From NCBI RefSeq assembly GCF_010723575.1, contig NZ_BLKZ01000001.1:5642001-5706000 (forward strand): DNA of 64,000 nt, in the 5' to 3' direction. A program made the translations under genes and the position numbers. Every line of letters begins with the position of its first letter. Position 1 is the stretch's first letter. The stretch is from Mycobacterium bourgelatii. GTDB taxonomy: Bacteria; Actinomycetota; Actinomycetes; Mycobacteriales; Mycobacteriaceae. Below, one piece after another: positions 44,625 through 52,065 of this stretch. Under the pieces are notes generated by a model, which saw only the letters and a list, made by a program, of their open reading frames with translations, was not told the origin of the DNA and made no database searches.

Positions 44625-46094
44625 ATGTCAGATGACCAGCAGGACTACCACCACGAATATGACGTGATCGTGCTCGGCGCGGGACCGGTGGGTCAGAACG
44701 CCGCGGACCGCGCCCGAGCGGCGGGCCTCAGCGTTGCGGTGGTGGAGCGCGAACTCGTCGGCGGCGAATGCTCGTATTGGGCCTGCGTGCCCAGCAAGGC
44801 GTTGCTGCGACCCGTCCTCGCTGTCGCCGACGCCCGTCGTGTCGACGGCGCCCGCGAGGCTATCGGCGGTTCGATCGATGCCGCCGGGGTGTTCGGCCGC
44901 CGCGACCGCTATGTGACCAACTGGGATGACAGCGGCCAGGCCGACTGGGTGGGCGATATCGGCGCCACGCTGATCCGCGGCCATGGCCGGCTGGACGGTC
45001 CGCGCCGGGTCGCCGTGGCCGCAGCCGGCGGCGAGCCATTAGTGCTCAACGCACGCCACGCGGTGGTCGTCTGCACCGGAAGCCGCCCGGCCCTGCCCGA
45101 CCTGCCTGGCATCGCCGATGCGCGGCCGTGGACCAACCGTCAGGCCACCGACAGCAGCTCGGTTCCCGGCCGGCTCGCCGTCGTCGGCGGGGGCGGTGTG
45201 GGTGTCGAAATGGCGACGGCCTGGCAGGGATTGGGCTCGGCGGTGACCCTACTGGTTCGCGGCTCTGCTCTGTTGCCGCGAATGGAGCCGTTCGTGGGCG
45301 AATACGTCGGCCGCGGCCTGGCCGATGCCGGCGTCGACGTGCGACTGGGGGTGTCGGTCCGCGCACTGCACCGACCCGACCCCGCCGGGCCGGTGGAGCT
45401 GGATCTGGACGACGGCAGCAAGCTCACCGTCGACGAGATCCTGTTCGCCACCGGCAGGGCGCCACTCAGCGATGACATCGGTTTGGAGACAGTGGGGTTG
45501 ACGCCGGGCAGCTGGTTTGATGTCGACGACACCTGCCGGGTGCGGGACATCGACGACGGTTGGCTCTATGCCGCCGGCGACGTGATCCATCACGCGTTGT
45601 TGACACACCTTGGCAAGTACCAGGCCCGGATCGCCGGCGCCGCCATCGCCGCCCGTGCGACCGGACAGCCACTGGACACCGAGGCGTGGGGCGCGCACGC
45701 GATCACCGCCGACCACCTAGCGGTACCGCAAGCCTTCTTCACCGACCCCGAAGCCGCCGCGGTGGGCCTGACCGCCGAACAAGCCGCCCGTGCGGGTCAC
45801 CGGATCAAGGCCATCGACGTCGAGATCGGAGATGTCGTCAAGGGTGCGGAACTCTTCGCCGACGGGTACACCGGCCGGGCACGCATGGTGGTCGGCGTCG
45901 ATAAGGGCCACCTACTCGGCGTGACCCTGGTAGGCCCCGGCGTCACGGAACTGCTGCACGCCGCCACCGTCGCGGTGGCGGGTCGGGTTCCCGTCGATCG
46001 GCTGTGGCACGCCGTGCCATGCTTCCCCACCATCAGCGAGTTGTGGTTGAGACTCCTTGAGGCCTACCGCGATTCGTTTTTCACCGTCGTCTAG
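44625..46094 (+). CDS. Pyridine nucleotide-disulfide oxidoreductase (Rv0794c-like)
   Basis: A 489-residue flavoprotein of the mercuric reductase/lipoamide dehydrogenase type. FAD-binding VIVLGAGPVGQNAA is at the N terminus, and the redox-active disulfide is CSYWAC (CxxxxC) in GGECSYWACVPSKALL. NAD(P)H-binding is VVGGGGVGVEMATAW and the second FAD loop is YAAGDVIHH. Dimer-interface C-terminal domain includes HAVPCFPTISELW. The ATG at 44625 is preceded by AAGGAAAGGA; the longer frame runs through the HAD gene. In M. tuberculosis a similar gene, Rv0794c, occupies the same region. True substrate unknown. Confidence 0.9.
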   Translation: MSDDQQDYHHEYDVIVLGAGPVGQNAADRARAAGLSVAVVERELVGGECSYWACVPSKALLRPVLAVADARRVDGAREAIGGSIDAAGVFGRRDRYVTNWDDSGQADWVGDIGATLIRGHGRLDGPRRVAVAAAGGEPLVLNARHAVVVCTGSRPALPDLPGIADARPWTNRQATDSSSVPGRLAVVGGGGVGVEMATAWQGLGSAVTLLVRGSALLPRMEPFVGEYVGRGLADAGVDVRLGVSVRALHRPDPAGPVELDLDDGSKLTVDEILFATGRAPLSDDIGLETVGLTPGSWFDVDDTCRVRDIDDGWLYAAGDVIHHALLTHLGKYQARIAGAAIAARATGQPLDTEAWGAHAITADHLAVPQAFFTDPEAAAVGLTAEQAARAGHRIKAIDVEIGDVVKGAELFADGYTGRARMVVGVDKGHLLGVTLVGPGVTELLHAATVAVAGRVPVDRLWHAVPCFPTISELWLRLLEAYRDSFFTVV

Positions 46095-46107
46095 CAGAAG
46101 GACACCC

Positions 46108-46563
46108 ATGGCAACAGCCGACGGATTCCACCCCGACTTCGACGAAACGACACCGACGTTGGCACGCAACCGGGTGCACCACGTCAAGGCATCGGAGATC
46201 AGTTCCGACACCGCGCAATCCGACGGAATGCGTCGCTTTGCCGCGCTCAGCGGGCTATCGGTCGGCGCCGAGAAGCTCTGGATGGGCGAGACTCATGTCT
46301 CCCCCGCGACGGCGTCGGCGAATCATCATCACGGCGACTCCGAGACGGCCATCTATGTACGAAGCGGCAACCCCGAGTTCGTGTTTCACGACGGGGCGCA
46401 AGAGGTTCGCATCGCGACACAGCCCGGCGACTACATCTTCGTCCCGCCGTACCTGCCGCACCGGGAAGAGAACCCGGACCCGACCACGCCCGCCGAGGTT
46501 GTCATCGCGCGCAGCACGCAGGAGGCCATTGTGGTCAACCTGCCGGCCCTGTATCCACTGTGA
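46108..46563 (+). CDS. Cupin-domain protein
   Basis: A 151-residue single-domain cupin. Metal-binding motif 1 is NHHHGDSETAIYVRSGNPEF and motif 2 is PGDYIFVPPYLPHREENP. ATG at 46108 starts MATADGFHPDF, 13 bp after the reductase gene with AGAAGGA in between, so it belongs to the same transcript. Cupins of this kind are small dioxygenases, isomerases or sensors; the function cannot be chosen from sequence. Confidence 0.87.
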   Translation: MATADGFHPDFDETTPTLARNRVHHVKASEISSDTAQSDGMRRFAALSGLSVGAEKLWMGETHVSPATASANHHHGDSETAIYVRSGNPEFVFHDGAQEVRIATQPGDYIFVPPYLPHREENPDPTTPAEVVIARSTQEAIVVNLPALYPL

Positions 46564-46594
46564 CTACCGGATCAGCGCGAGCCGCGAATAGGGC

Positions 46595-46993
46595 TCAGTA
46601 GACTGAGATTTCGATCAGATTGCCTTCGATGTCGCGACAATAGTGCGATGTCATCACACCAAGCGCACCGGTCCGGATCACCGGCCCATCGGTAATTTTC
46701 ACCCCACACTCGAGGAGGTGAGCGCGCACCTCACCGGGGGTCGCACGCGTGACGAAGCACAAGTCTGCAGATCCCGCCGCCTCGGTGGACCCGGTAGCCC
46801 AGTCGGGATCGTCGGCTTGCGCGCCGACCGGTCGCAGGTTGATCTTCTGGTTGCCGAAGCGGAGCGCAACCCGGTGCGACGGTCCAAAGGTTTCTCGGGT
46901 CATGCCGAGCACCCGTTGATACCACGCTGCAGTCGCCTCGACGTCATTGCAGTTCAAGACCACATGGTCAATCCGTTCGACTGCGAGTACCAC
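46595..46993 (-). CDS. VOC-family (glyoxalase-like) protein
   Basis: A 132-residue vicinal-oxygen-chelate fold protein. His10 in RIDHVVLNCNDVEATAAWYQ and Glu near the C terminus (GNLIEISVY) are positions of the metal site of the family. The GTG at 46993 is the likely start: AGGAGG lies 7 bp upstream, while the 50 extra residues of the longer frame do not match the fold. It converges on the cupin gene. Confidence 0.88.
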   Translation of the reverse strand: MVLAVERIDHVVLNCNDVEATAAWYQRVLGMTRETFGPSHRVALRFGNQKINLRPVGAQADDPDWATGSTEAAGSADLCFVTRATPGEVRAHLLECGVKITDGPVIRTGALGVMTSHYCRDIEGNLIEISVY

Positions 46994-47248
46994 CGTCAGC
47001 CCTCCTAGCAAATTCGCGGCATCACCGCCAACGTTAGGTGGGATCGTCGAGCGCGTCGAGCAACGCGATGTCGACACGCCTGGTAGAGCGTCGAACTCCG
47101 GCACCCGCGACTGCATCGTCGGGTATGTCGTCCCGTCGTTCATCGCTACCGCCCGGATTCTTCGGCCGCGTCGCTCAGCAAATTCTCAACAAATTCTTCG
47201 ATGGCGCTTTGCTCGGCTCAAAGCACACGCATAGGCAGCGACCGCACG

Positions 47249-47731
47249 ATGGCTGTCATGACTGCGCATCTGGCCGAGCCGCTGAGTACTGACCTCATTG
47301 AGCGCTTCCTGCGCATCCGGGGGCGGCGGTATTTCCGCGGGCAACACGACGGCGAATTCTTCTTTGTCATCAACACCGAAAAGCGGCGTCTGCACGTCCA
47401 CATCGAGATCCCGCCCCTGCATCCCGATGTCGTCGTCATCCGGGTCACCCCGGCGTGCTTTTTCCCCGCCGGAGACCGCGAGCGGTTACAGCGGTTCGCC
47501 GACGCATGGAACCAGGAGAACCGCCAGATCACCGCGGACGTGCACCGTTCCTCGGACCCGCTGCGCATCGGGGTGGCCGCGGCCAAGTCGCAGCGGATGG
47601 GCGACAGGGTGCGCTTCGAAGACTTCACCGCGTTCGTCGACGACGCCATCGCGGCCGCTGTCGACTTGTTCGACGGGCTGACGCCGGTGACGGAATTACC
47701 GACCGCGCCGCTGCTACTCGACGCCGGCTGA
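47249..47731 (+). CDS. YbjN-domain-like conserved protein
   Basis: A 160-residue protein that resembles the YbjN (type III-secretion-chaperone-like) fold found in many actinobacteria: RGRRYFRGQHDGEFFFVINTEK, RLHVHIEI and RLQRFADAWNQENRQ. Its function is unknown. The start is uncertain: ATG at 47249 or 47258 fits the domain, while an earlier one at 47201 adds 16 unlikely residues. No good ribosome site is visible. Confidence 0.75.
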   Translation: MAVMTAHLAEPLSTDLIERFLRIRGRRYFRGQHDGEFFFVINTEKRRLHVHIEIPPLHPDVVVIRVTPACFFPAGDRERLQRFADAWNQENRQITADVHRSSDPLRIGVAAAKSQRMGDRVRFEDFTAFVDDAIAAAVDLFDGLTPVTELPTAPLLLDAG

Positions 47732-47866
47732 GCCGAATGACACCACGCCCCGCGAATCTCATCGGCGAGCAGCGGATATGTCATTCTCCTAGAATGAGAG
47801 TAATGTATGTCGAATGACGCCGAGCCCGTGGCCGGCGATCAATGACAGACAGACAGCGGGGGCAGC

Positions 47867-48673
47867 ATGAACGACGGCACGATCGACAATCACGAGGTCG
47901 CCAAGTGGGATCCGGCCTTCACCAAACAGGTCATCGACGCGATCGGACCGCTGGTCAAACGGTATTTCCGAGCCGAGGTGCGCAACGTCGACAACGTTCC
48001 CGCCGCCGGCGGAGCGCTGGTGGTGTCCAATCACTCGGGCGGGATGTTCACCCCGGACGTGTTCATCTTGTCGCCCGCCTTCTATGACACCTTCGGTTAC
48101 GTCCGTCCCGTCTACACCCTGGGCCATTACGGCCTGTTTCTGGGCCCGACGGAGGGATGGTTGCGCCGCCTCGGCGTGATCGAAGCGAGCCGGGAAAACG
48201 CGGCCGCAGCGTTGCATTCGGGCGCCGTGGTTATCGTCTTCCCCGGCGGTGACTACGACTCGTACCGGCCCACCTTCGCGGCGAACAAAATCGACTTCAA
48301 TGGGCGCACCGGCTACGTCCGTACCGCCGTCGAAACCGGCGTACCGATCGTGCCGACGGTGTCTATCGGCGCCCAAGAGACTCAACTGTTCTTGACCCGC
48401 GGCAATTGGCTGGCCGGCAAATTGGGCTTGAACAAGCTGCGGTCGGACATTCTGCCGGTCAGCTTCGGCTTCCCGTTCGGACTGAGCGTGTTCTTCCCGC
48501 CGAACGTGCCCTTGCCGTCCAAGGTGGTCACCGAGGTGCTCGAGCCCATCGATGTCGTCGCGCAATTCGGCGAGGACCCCGACATTGATGAGGTCGATGC
48601 GCACGTCCGCTCGGTGATGCAGTCCGCGCTCGACCGGTTGTCCCGGCAGCGCCGGTTCCCAATTCTGGGGTGA
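47867..48673 (+). CDS. Lysophospholipid-acyltransferase-like protein (PlsC/DAGAT type)
   Basis: A 268-residue putative acyltransferase. The catalytic His is in the block VVSNHSGGMFTPDVF, and VVIVFPGGDYDSYRPTF is the FPEG-like acceptor motif, in the form seen in DAGAT-type relatives. No strong membrane helix is predicted; it probably associates with the membrane. Acts on glycerolipid or related acceptors using acyl-CoA or acyl-ACP, which is inferred. Between it and purQ about 150 bp contain no complete gene. Confidence 0.85.
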   Translation: MNDGTIDNHEVAKWDPAFTKQVIDAIGPLVKRYFRAEVRNVDNVPAAGGALVVSNHSGGMFTPDVFILSPAFYDTFGYVRPVYTLGHYGLFLGPTEGWLRRLGVIEASRENAAAALHSGAVVIVFPGGDYDSYRPTFAANKIDFNGRTGYVRTAVETGVPIVPTVSIGAQETQLFLTRGNWLAGKLGLNKLRSDILPVSFGFPFGLSVFFPPNVPLPSKVVTEVLEPIDVVAQFGEDPDIDEVDAHVRSVMQSALDRLSRQRRFPILG

Positions 48674-48822
48674 AGGCGATGAGCCGGACCAAAAAAGCCG
48701 TTGCGCTACAAGCCAATTGACATCCCGTGGTCACCGAGGCACTGCACGCCGCCTTCGACGAGATGCAGAACGCCGCAGGATATTCCGCGCGAGCGGCCGA
48801 GAAAAGTCCCGCCTAGCCGGTC

Positions 48823-49497
48823 TTAGACGCTCAAGACGGCGTCGAGCGCAGAGTAGAACAGACCCAACCCGTCGTCAGACGGGCCGGTCAAGGCTTCGAT
48901 GGCATGTTCGGGGTGGGGCATCAGGCCGACGACGCGGCCGTTGGCCGAGCTGATACCGGCGATGTCGTTCAGCGATCCGTTGGGGTTGTCGGTGTAGCGA
49001 AACACCACTCGCCCCTCGCCTTCCAACTCGTCAAGCACCTCGCGCGGCGCCACGTAGCGCCCCTCACCCGATTTGAGTGGAATCAGCAGTTCCGCGTCGG
49101 CTTCGAACCGTGACGTCCAGGCCGTCGATGTCGAGGCGACGCGCAGCCATACATCGCGGCAGATGAAGTGCAATCCCACGTTGCGAGTCAGCGCGCCAGG
49201 CAGCAGACCGGCCTCACACAGCACCTGAAAGCCGTTGCAAATCCCCAACACCGGCATCCCCCGTCCGGCGGCGGCCACCACTTCGCCCATCAGGGGCGCG
49301 AACCTGGCGATCGCCCCGGCCCGCAGATAGTCGCCGTAGGAAAACCCACCGGGCACCACCACGGCGTCGACGTTTTTCAGGTCGGCGTCGGCGTGCCACA
49401 GGCTGACGGCCTCGGCACCCACCTTGCGTGCCGCGCGCGCGGCGTCGACATCGTCGAGCGTGCCCGGGAAGGTGATGATGCCAATGCGTACTGTCAC
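48823..49497 (-). CDS. purQ: Phosphoribosylformylglycinamidine synthase subunit PurQ (Rv0788 orthologue)
   Basis: A 224-residue class I glutamine amidotransferase that supplies ammonia to PurL. The nucleophile is the Cys in LGICNGFQVLCEAG; the His-Glu pair is in LMPHPEHAIE near the C terminus. Overlaps purS by 4 bp, so purS and purQ are co-translated. Confidence 0.97.
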   Translation of the reverse strand: MTVRIGIITFPGTLDDVDAARAARKVGAEAVSLWHADADLKNVDAVVVPGGFSYGDYLRAGAIARFAPLMGEVVAAAGRGMPVLGICNGFQVLCEAGLLPGALTRNVGLHFICRDVWLRVASTSTAWTSRFEADAELLIPLKSGEGRYVAPREVLDELEGEGRVVFRYTDNPNGSLNDIAGISSANGRVVGLMPHPEHAIEALTGPSDDGLGLFYSALDAVLSV

Positions 49498-49733
49498 TGC
49501 TCGTCCCGGCTGATGGTCCAGTCTTCGATCACGGTGTTCGCCAACAATGATTCGGCGATTTCGGCCAGCGTGGCGTCATCGACCGTGTCGTCGACTTCGA
49601 GTTCAAACCGCTTGCCCTGACGAACATCTGAGATTCCCTTGTGCCCGAGGCGGCCCAGGGCACCGACTATCGCCTGACCCTGCGGGTCGAGAATCTCCGC
49701 CTTGGGCATCACATGCACGACCACCCGGGCCAC
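49494..49733 (-). CDS. purS: FGAM synthase subunit PurS (Rv0787A orthologue)
   Basis: A 79-residue small subunit that links PurL to PurQ. The sequence ARVVVHVMPKAEILDPQGQAIVGALGRLGHKGISDVRQGKRFE is typical of PurS. ATGA overlap with purQ. Confidence 0.95.
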   Translation of the reverse strand: MARVVVHVMPKAEILDPQGQAIVGALGRLGHKGISDVRQGKRFELEVDDTVDDATLAEIAESLLANTVIEDWTISRDEQ

Positions 49734-49834
49734 CGGCGCTCCTCCTCAGTTCTGATCACTCCACCCAGCGGCGTGCGCCTGGACGCGCTCGAGGCGCTGG
49801 GCAAAGGGTTCTCGCCAACTCTACCGGCGCGGAG

Positions 49835-50587
49835 TCAGGAGACCAGAATCAACCGGTGACCACCGAGGTCGGCGAGTCGGCGCTGCGCGTCCCCGTCGGG
49901 ATCGAGGGATTCTTCGCAAAGAGACGTCCAAGCGCTGAGGTCAAGGGGCGTACCGGCGCGAACGGACTCGGCCCGGGCGCGCCGCGCCGCCTCGAAAATC
50001 TCGCCGATCCGCGGGTGGTCCAGCCGAACGTTGACTCCGTCACATCGCGCGCCGGCCACCTTGGCCAGTGCGACGCCGTTTGCGCCCAGAACTACCGGCG
50101 GACGGGGCATGGGCAGCGGAAAGCCGGTCCACTTCTCGTCGCGCAGCGGGTTCCACAACGTGTCACACAGGTCAAGCACGTCGACGAGGTGCTGGTGGCG
50201 GGCCTGGACGGAGTCGCGCAGCTCAATGTTGAGCAGGCGGTGTTCCAGCGCCCAGGGACTGCCGGGACCGGAACCCGCGCCGAGACCGAACACGAAGCGC
50301 CCACCGCTGATCTCCTGCAGCGAGGCCACGGCGTTGACCGTCACACCCGGGCTGCGGTTGGCAGCGTTGACGACCAACGTCCCGATGCCGATGGTCGACG
50401 TGACCCCGGCTAGCGCGCCCGCCAGGGAAAAGCATTCCAGCATGCGCGAGCTCGACATCATCGCGCCGGACAGGTGATCGAAGACCCACGCGGTCCCGAA
50501 TCCTTCGGCTTCCGCCCGCAATACGTTGTCACGCAATTCCGGCCAGCAGTAGTTGGCCGCGCTGTAAAGGACATCGAGCGTCACCAC
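49835..50587 (-). CDS. LLM-class flavin-dependent oxidoreductase
   Basis: A 250-residue luciferase-like TIM-barrel protein. Segments such as LDVLYSAANYCWPELRDNVLRAEAEGFGTAWVFDHL and GIGTLVVNAANRSPGVTVNAVASLQEISGGRFVFGLGAG are typical of the family; most mycobacterial members use F420. It is shorter than the usual 280-340 residues, ending soon after the region around VALAKVAGARCDGVN. Substrate unknown. It follows the secreted protein gene by 67 bp on the same strand. Confidence 0.85.
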   Translation of the reverse strand: MVTLDVLYSAANYCWPELRDNVLRAEAEGFGTAWVFDHLSGAMMSSSRMLECFSLAGALAGVTSTIGIGTLVVNAANRSPGVTVNAVASLQEISGGRFVFGLGAGSGPGSPWALEHRLLNIELRDSVQARHQHLVDVLDLCDTLWNPLRDEKWTGFPLPMPRPPVVLGANGVALAKVAGARCDGVNVRLDHPRIGEIFEAARRARAESVRAGTPLDLSAWTSLCEESLDPDGDAQRRLADLGGHRLILVS

Positions 50588-50654
50588 GGGGCGAGACCTC
50601 CGGCGTTGCCACGCACAAATCTATTGCACCGCAGCGCATTATGTTGTGAGCGCG

Positions 50655-51341
50655 TCATGAGCACGAACCGATGTAGGCCTCACACAAGGGGGCGATCAGG
50701 GCGTCCAAGACCCCCGCATCCGAGACCACCGGCCACTCCACCGTCGGTGGCGACGACGCCCACAGAGTGAGTTCGCTCAGGGTGCTGCTCGCTGGGTGCG
50801 CGACGAGGTAGGTGTGCATGATGGTCGGTCCGCTGATCACCGCAGCCATCCGATTCGGCTCGTCGTCGGTGATCGATGGGGACTGGTTCGGAGACCCCAA
50901 TTGGCAGGCGCGTACGGCAGCGACGGCGGCAGCGAACACCGATGCGGCGACGTCCCCGCCGCGGGCGGTGTCACCGCGCCAGTGGATGACCTGGGCCTGC
51001 AGCTGCCACTGCCCCTCCGGACGCTCCGCCGTAGCCCGAGCGGCAACCGCCGAGATCCGGCTGTCCTGCGGAAACGACGGGGTCGCGCACACCTGCTCGA
51101 ATCGGAACCGCGGCGTCGTGCCCGTGACCGAAGCGGCCACTCCCGCCAGCGCGGGCCACCCGTAGACCGAGACCAGCGGCACCGCCCGTCGATCGATCCA
51201 CGCCGAGTTCGGGATCTGATCGCACACCGGCGGGCACGTTTCGGGCTCCGCCCACGCGCTCGGCACCACTACCAGGGCAATGGCCAAGTTGCCGGCGACT
51301 AGCAGCATCGCCAGCATCACCCGCATCGGCACGGCCCGCAT
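50655..51341 (-). CDS. Secreted conserved protein with a Sec signal peptide
   Basis: A protein of about 228 residues with a clear signal peptide (RVMLAMLLVAGNLAIALVVVPSAWA, cleavage before EPET). The mature domain has two cysteines near its N terminus (ETCPPVCD), and others (VRACQLG, LCEAYIGSC), likely forming disulfides outside the cytoplasm. I recognise it only as a mycobacterial conserved protein near purS, of unknown function. ATG at 51341 or 51326 gives the signal peptide; the frame runs antisense into the next gene beyond. Diverges from the metallo-hydrolase gene with just 18 bp between the starts. Confidence 0.72.
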   Translation of the reverse strand: MRAVPMRVMLAMLLVAGNLAIALVVVPSAWAEPETCPPVCDQIPNSAWIDRRAVPLVSVYGWPALAGVAASVTGTTPRFRFEQVCATPSFPQDSRISAVAARATAERPEGQWQLQAQVIHWRGDTARGGDVAASVFAAAVAAVRACQLGSPNQSPSITDDEPNRMAAVISGPTIMHTYLVAHPASSTLSELTLWASSPPTVEWPVVSDAGVLDALIAPLCEAYIGSCS

Positions 51342-51359
51342 CAGGGCACAATCGTAGAC

Positions 51360-51998
51360 ATGCAACTGACGCATTTCGGGCATTCCTGCCTTCTCGCCGA
51401 GTTCGGCGAAACGAAAGTGCTCTTCGACCCCGGTTCGTTTGCGCACGGCTTCGAGGGAATTACCGGCCTGTCGGCGATTCTGATCACCCACCAGCACCCC
51501 GATCACGTCGACGTTTCGCGGTTGCCTGCGCTGCTCGAGGGAAACCCGAATGCCCCGCTGTACGCCGACCCGCAGACCACCGAGCAACTGGGCGAGCCAT
51601 GCCGGGCCGTCCACGTCGGCGACGAGTTGTCGGTAGGGACGTTGACCATCCGGGCCGTCGGCGGCGTGCACGCCGTCATTCACCCGGAAATCCCTGTCAT
51701 AGAAAACATTTCGTATCTGGTGGGTGATGGCGAGCATCCCGCCCGGCTGATGCATCCCGGCGACGCCCTGTTCGTCCCGGATGAGCCGGTGGACGTGTTG
51801 GCCACCCCGGCCGCCGCGCCGTGGATGAAGATCTCCGAAGCCGTCGAATATCTGCGCGCGGTGGCGCCGGCGCGCGCGGTGCCCATCCACCAGGGGATCA
51901 TCGCTCCGGACGCGCGCGGCATCTACTACGGCCGCCTCACGGAGATGACCAGCACCGACTTCCAGGTGCTCCCCGAGGAGAGCGGCGTCACCTTCTAA
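51360..51998 (+). CDS. MBL-fold metal-dependent hydrolase (Rv0786c orthologue)
   Basis: A 212-residue metallo-beta-lactamase-fold hydrolase of the UlaG/RomA-like group. Zinc motifs are visible: HFGHSCLL at the N terminus, THQHPDHVD (HxHxDH), the His in VGGVHAVIH, and MHPGDALFV. The product hydrolyses an unknown substrate, probably a small phosphate or lactone ester. Starts at an ATG with no clear ribosome site. Confidence 0.9.
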   Translation: MQLTHFGHSCLLAEFGETKVLFDPGSFAHGFEGITGLSAILITHQHPDHVDVSRLPALLEGNPNAPLYADPQTTEQLGEPCRAVHVGDELSVGTLTIRAVGGVHAVIHPEIPVIENISYLVGDGEHPARLMHPGDALFVPDEPVDVLATPAAAPWMKISEAVEYLRAVAPARAVPIHQGIIAPDARGIYYGRLTEMTSTDFQVLPEESGVTF

Positions 51999-52001
51999 CG
52001 G

Positions 52002-52059
52002 CGAGCAGACGCAAACTCGTACGATTCGGCGTCGAAACATACAAGTTTGCGTCTGCTCG
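52002..52059. repeat. Inverted repeat between convergent genes
   Basis: Arms at 52002-52017 and 52044-52059 (CGAGCAGACGCAAACT and its exact complement AGTTTGCGTCTGCTCG) flank a 26-bp loop. It lies in the 67-bp gap between two converging genes, so could terminate transcripts from both sides. The GAGCAGACGCAAA core is, to my recollection, a widespread mycobacterial intergenic motif. Confidence 0.8.
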
Positions 52060-52065
52060 GCGTGA

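Noticed and set aside
40000..47000. Insertion sequence remnants, expected because M. tuberculosis has IS6110/IS1547 near here
   Set aside because: No transposase motif, terminal inverted repeat pair or target duplication was found.
48674..48822. Two short frames after the acyltransferase gene (48679-48720 and 48727-48816)
   Set aside because: Each is under 31 codons, lacks a family and has no ribosome site; may be the remains of a lost gene but cannot be supported.
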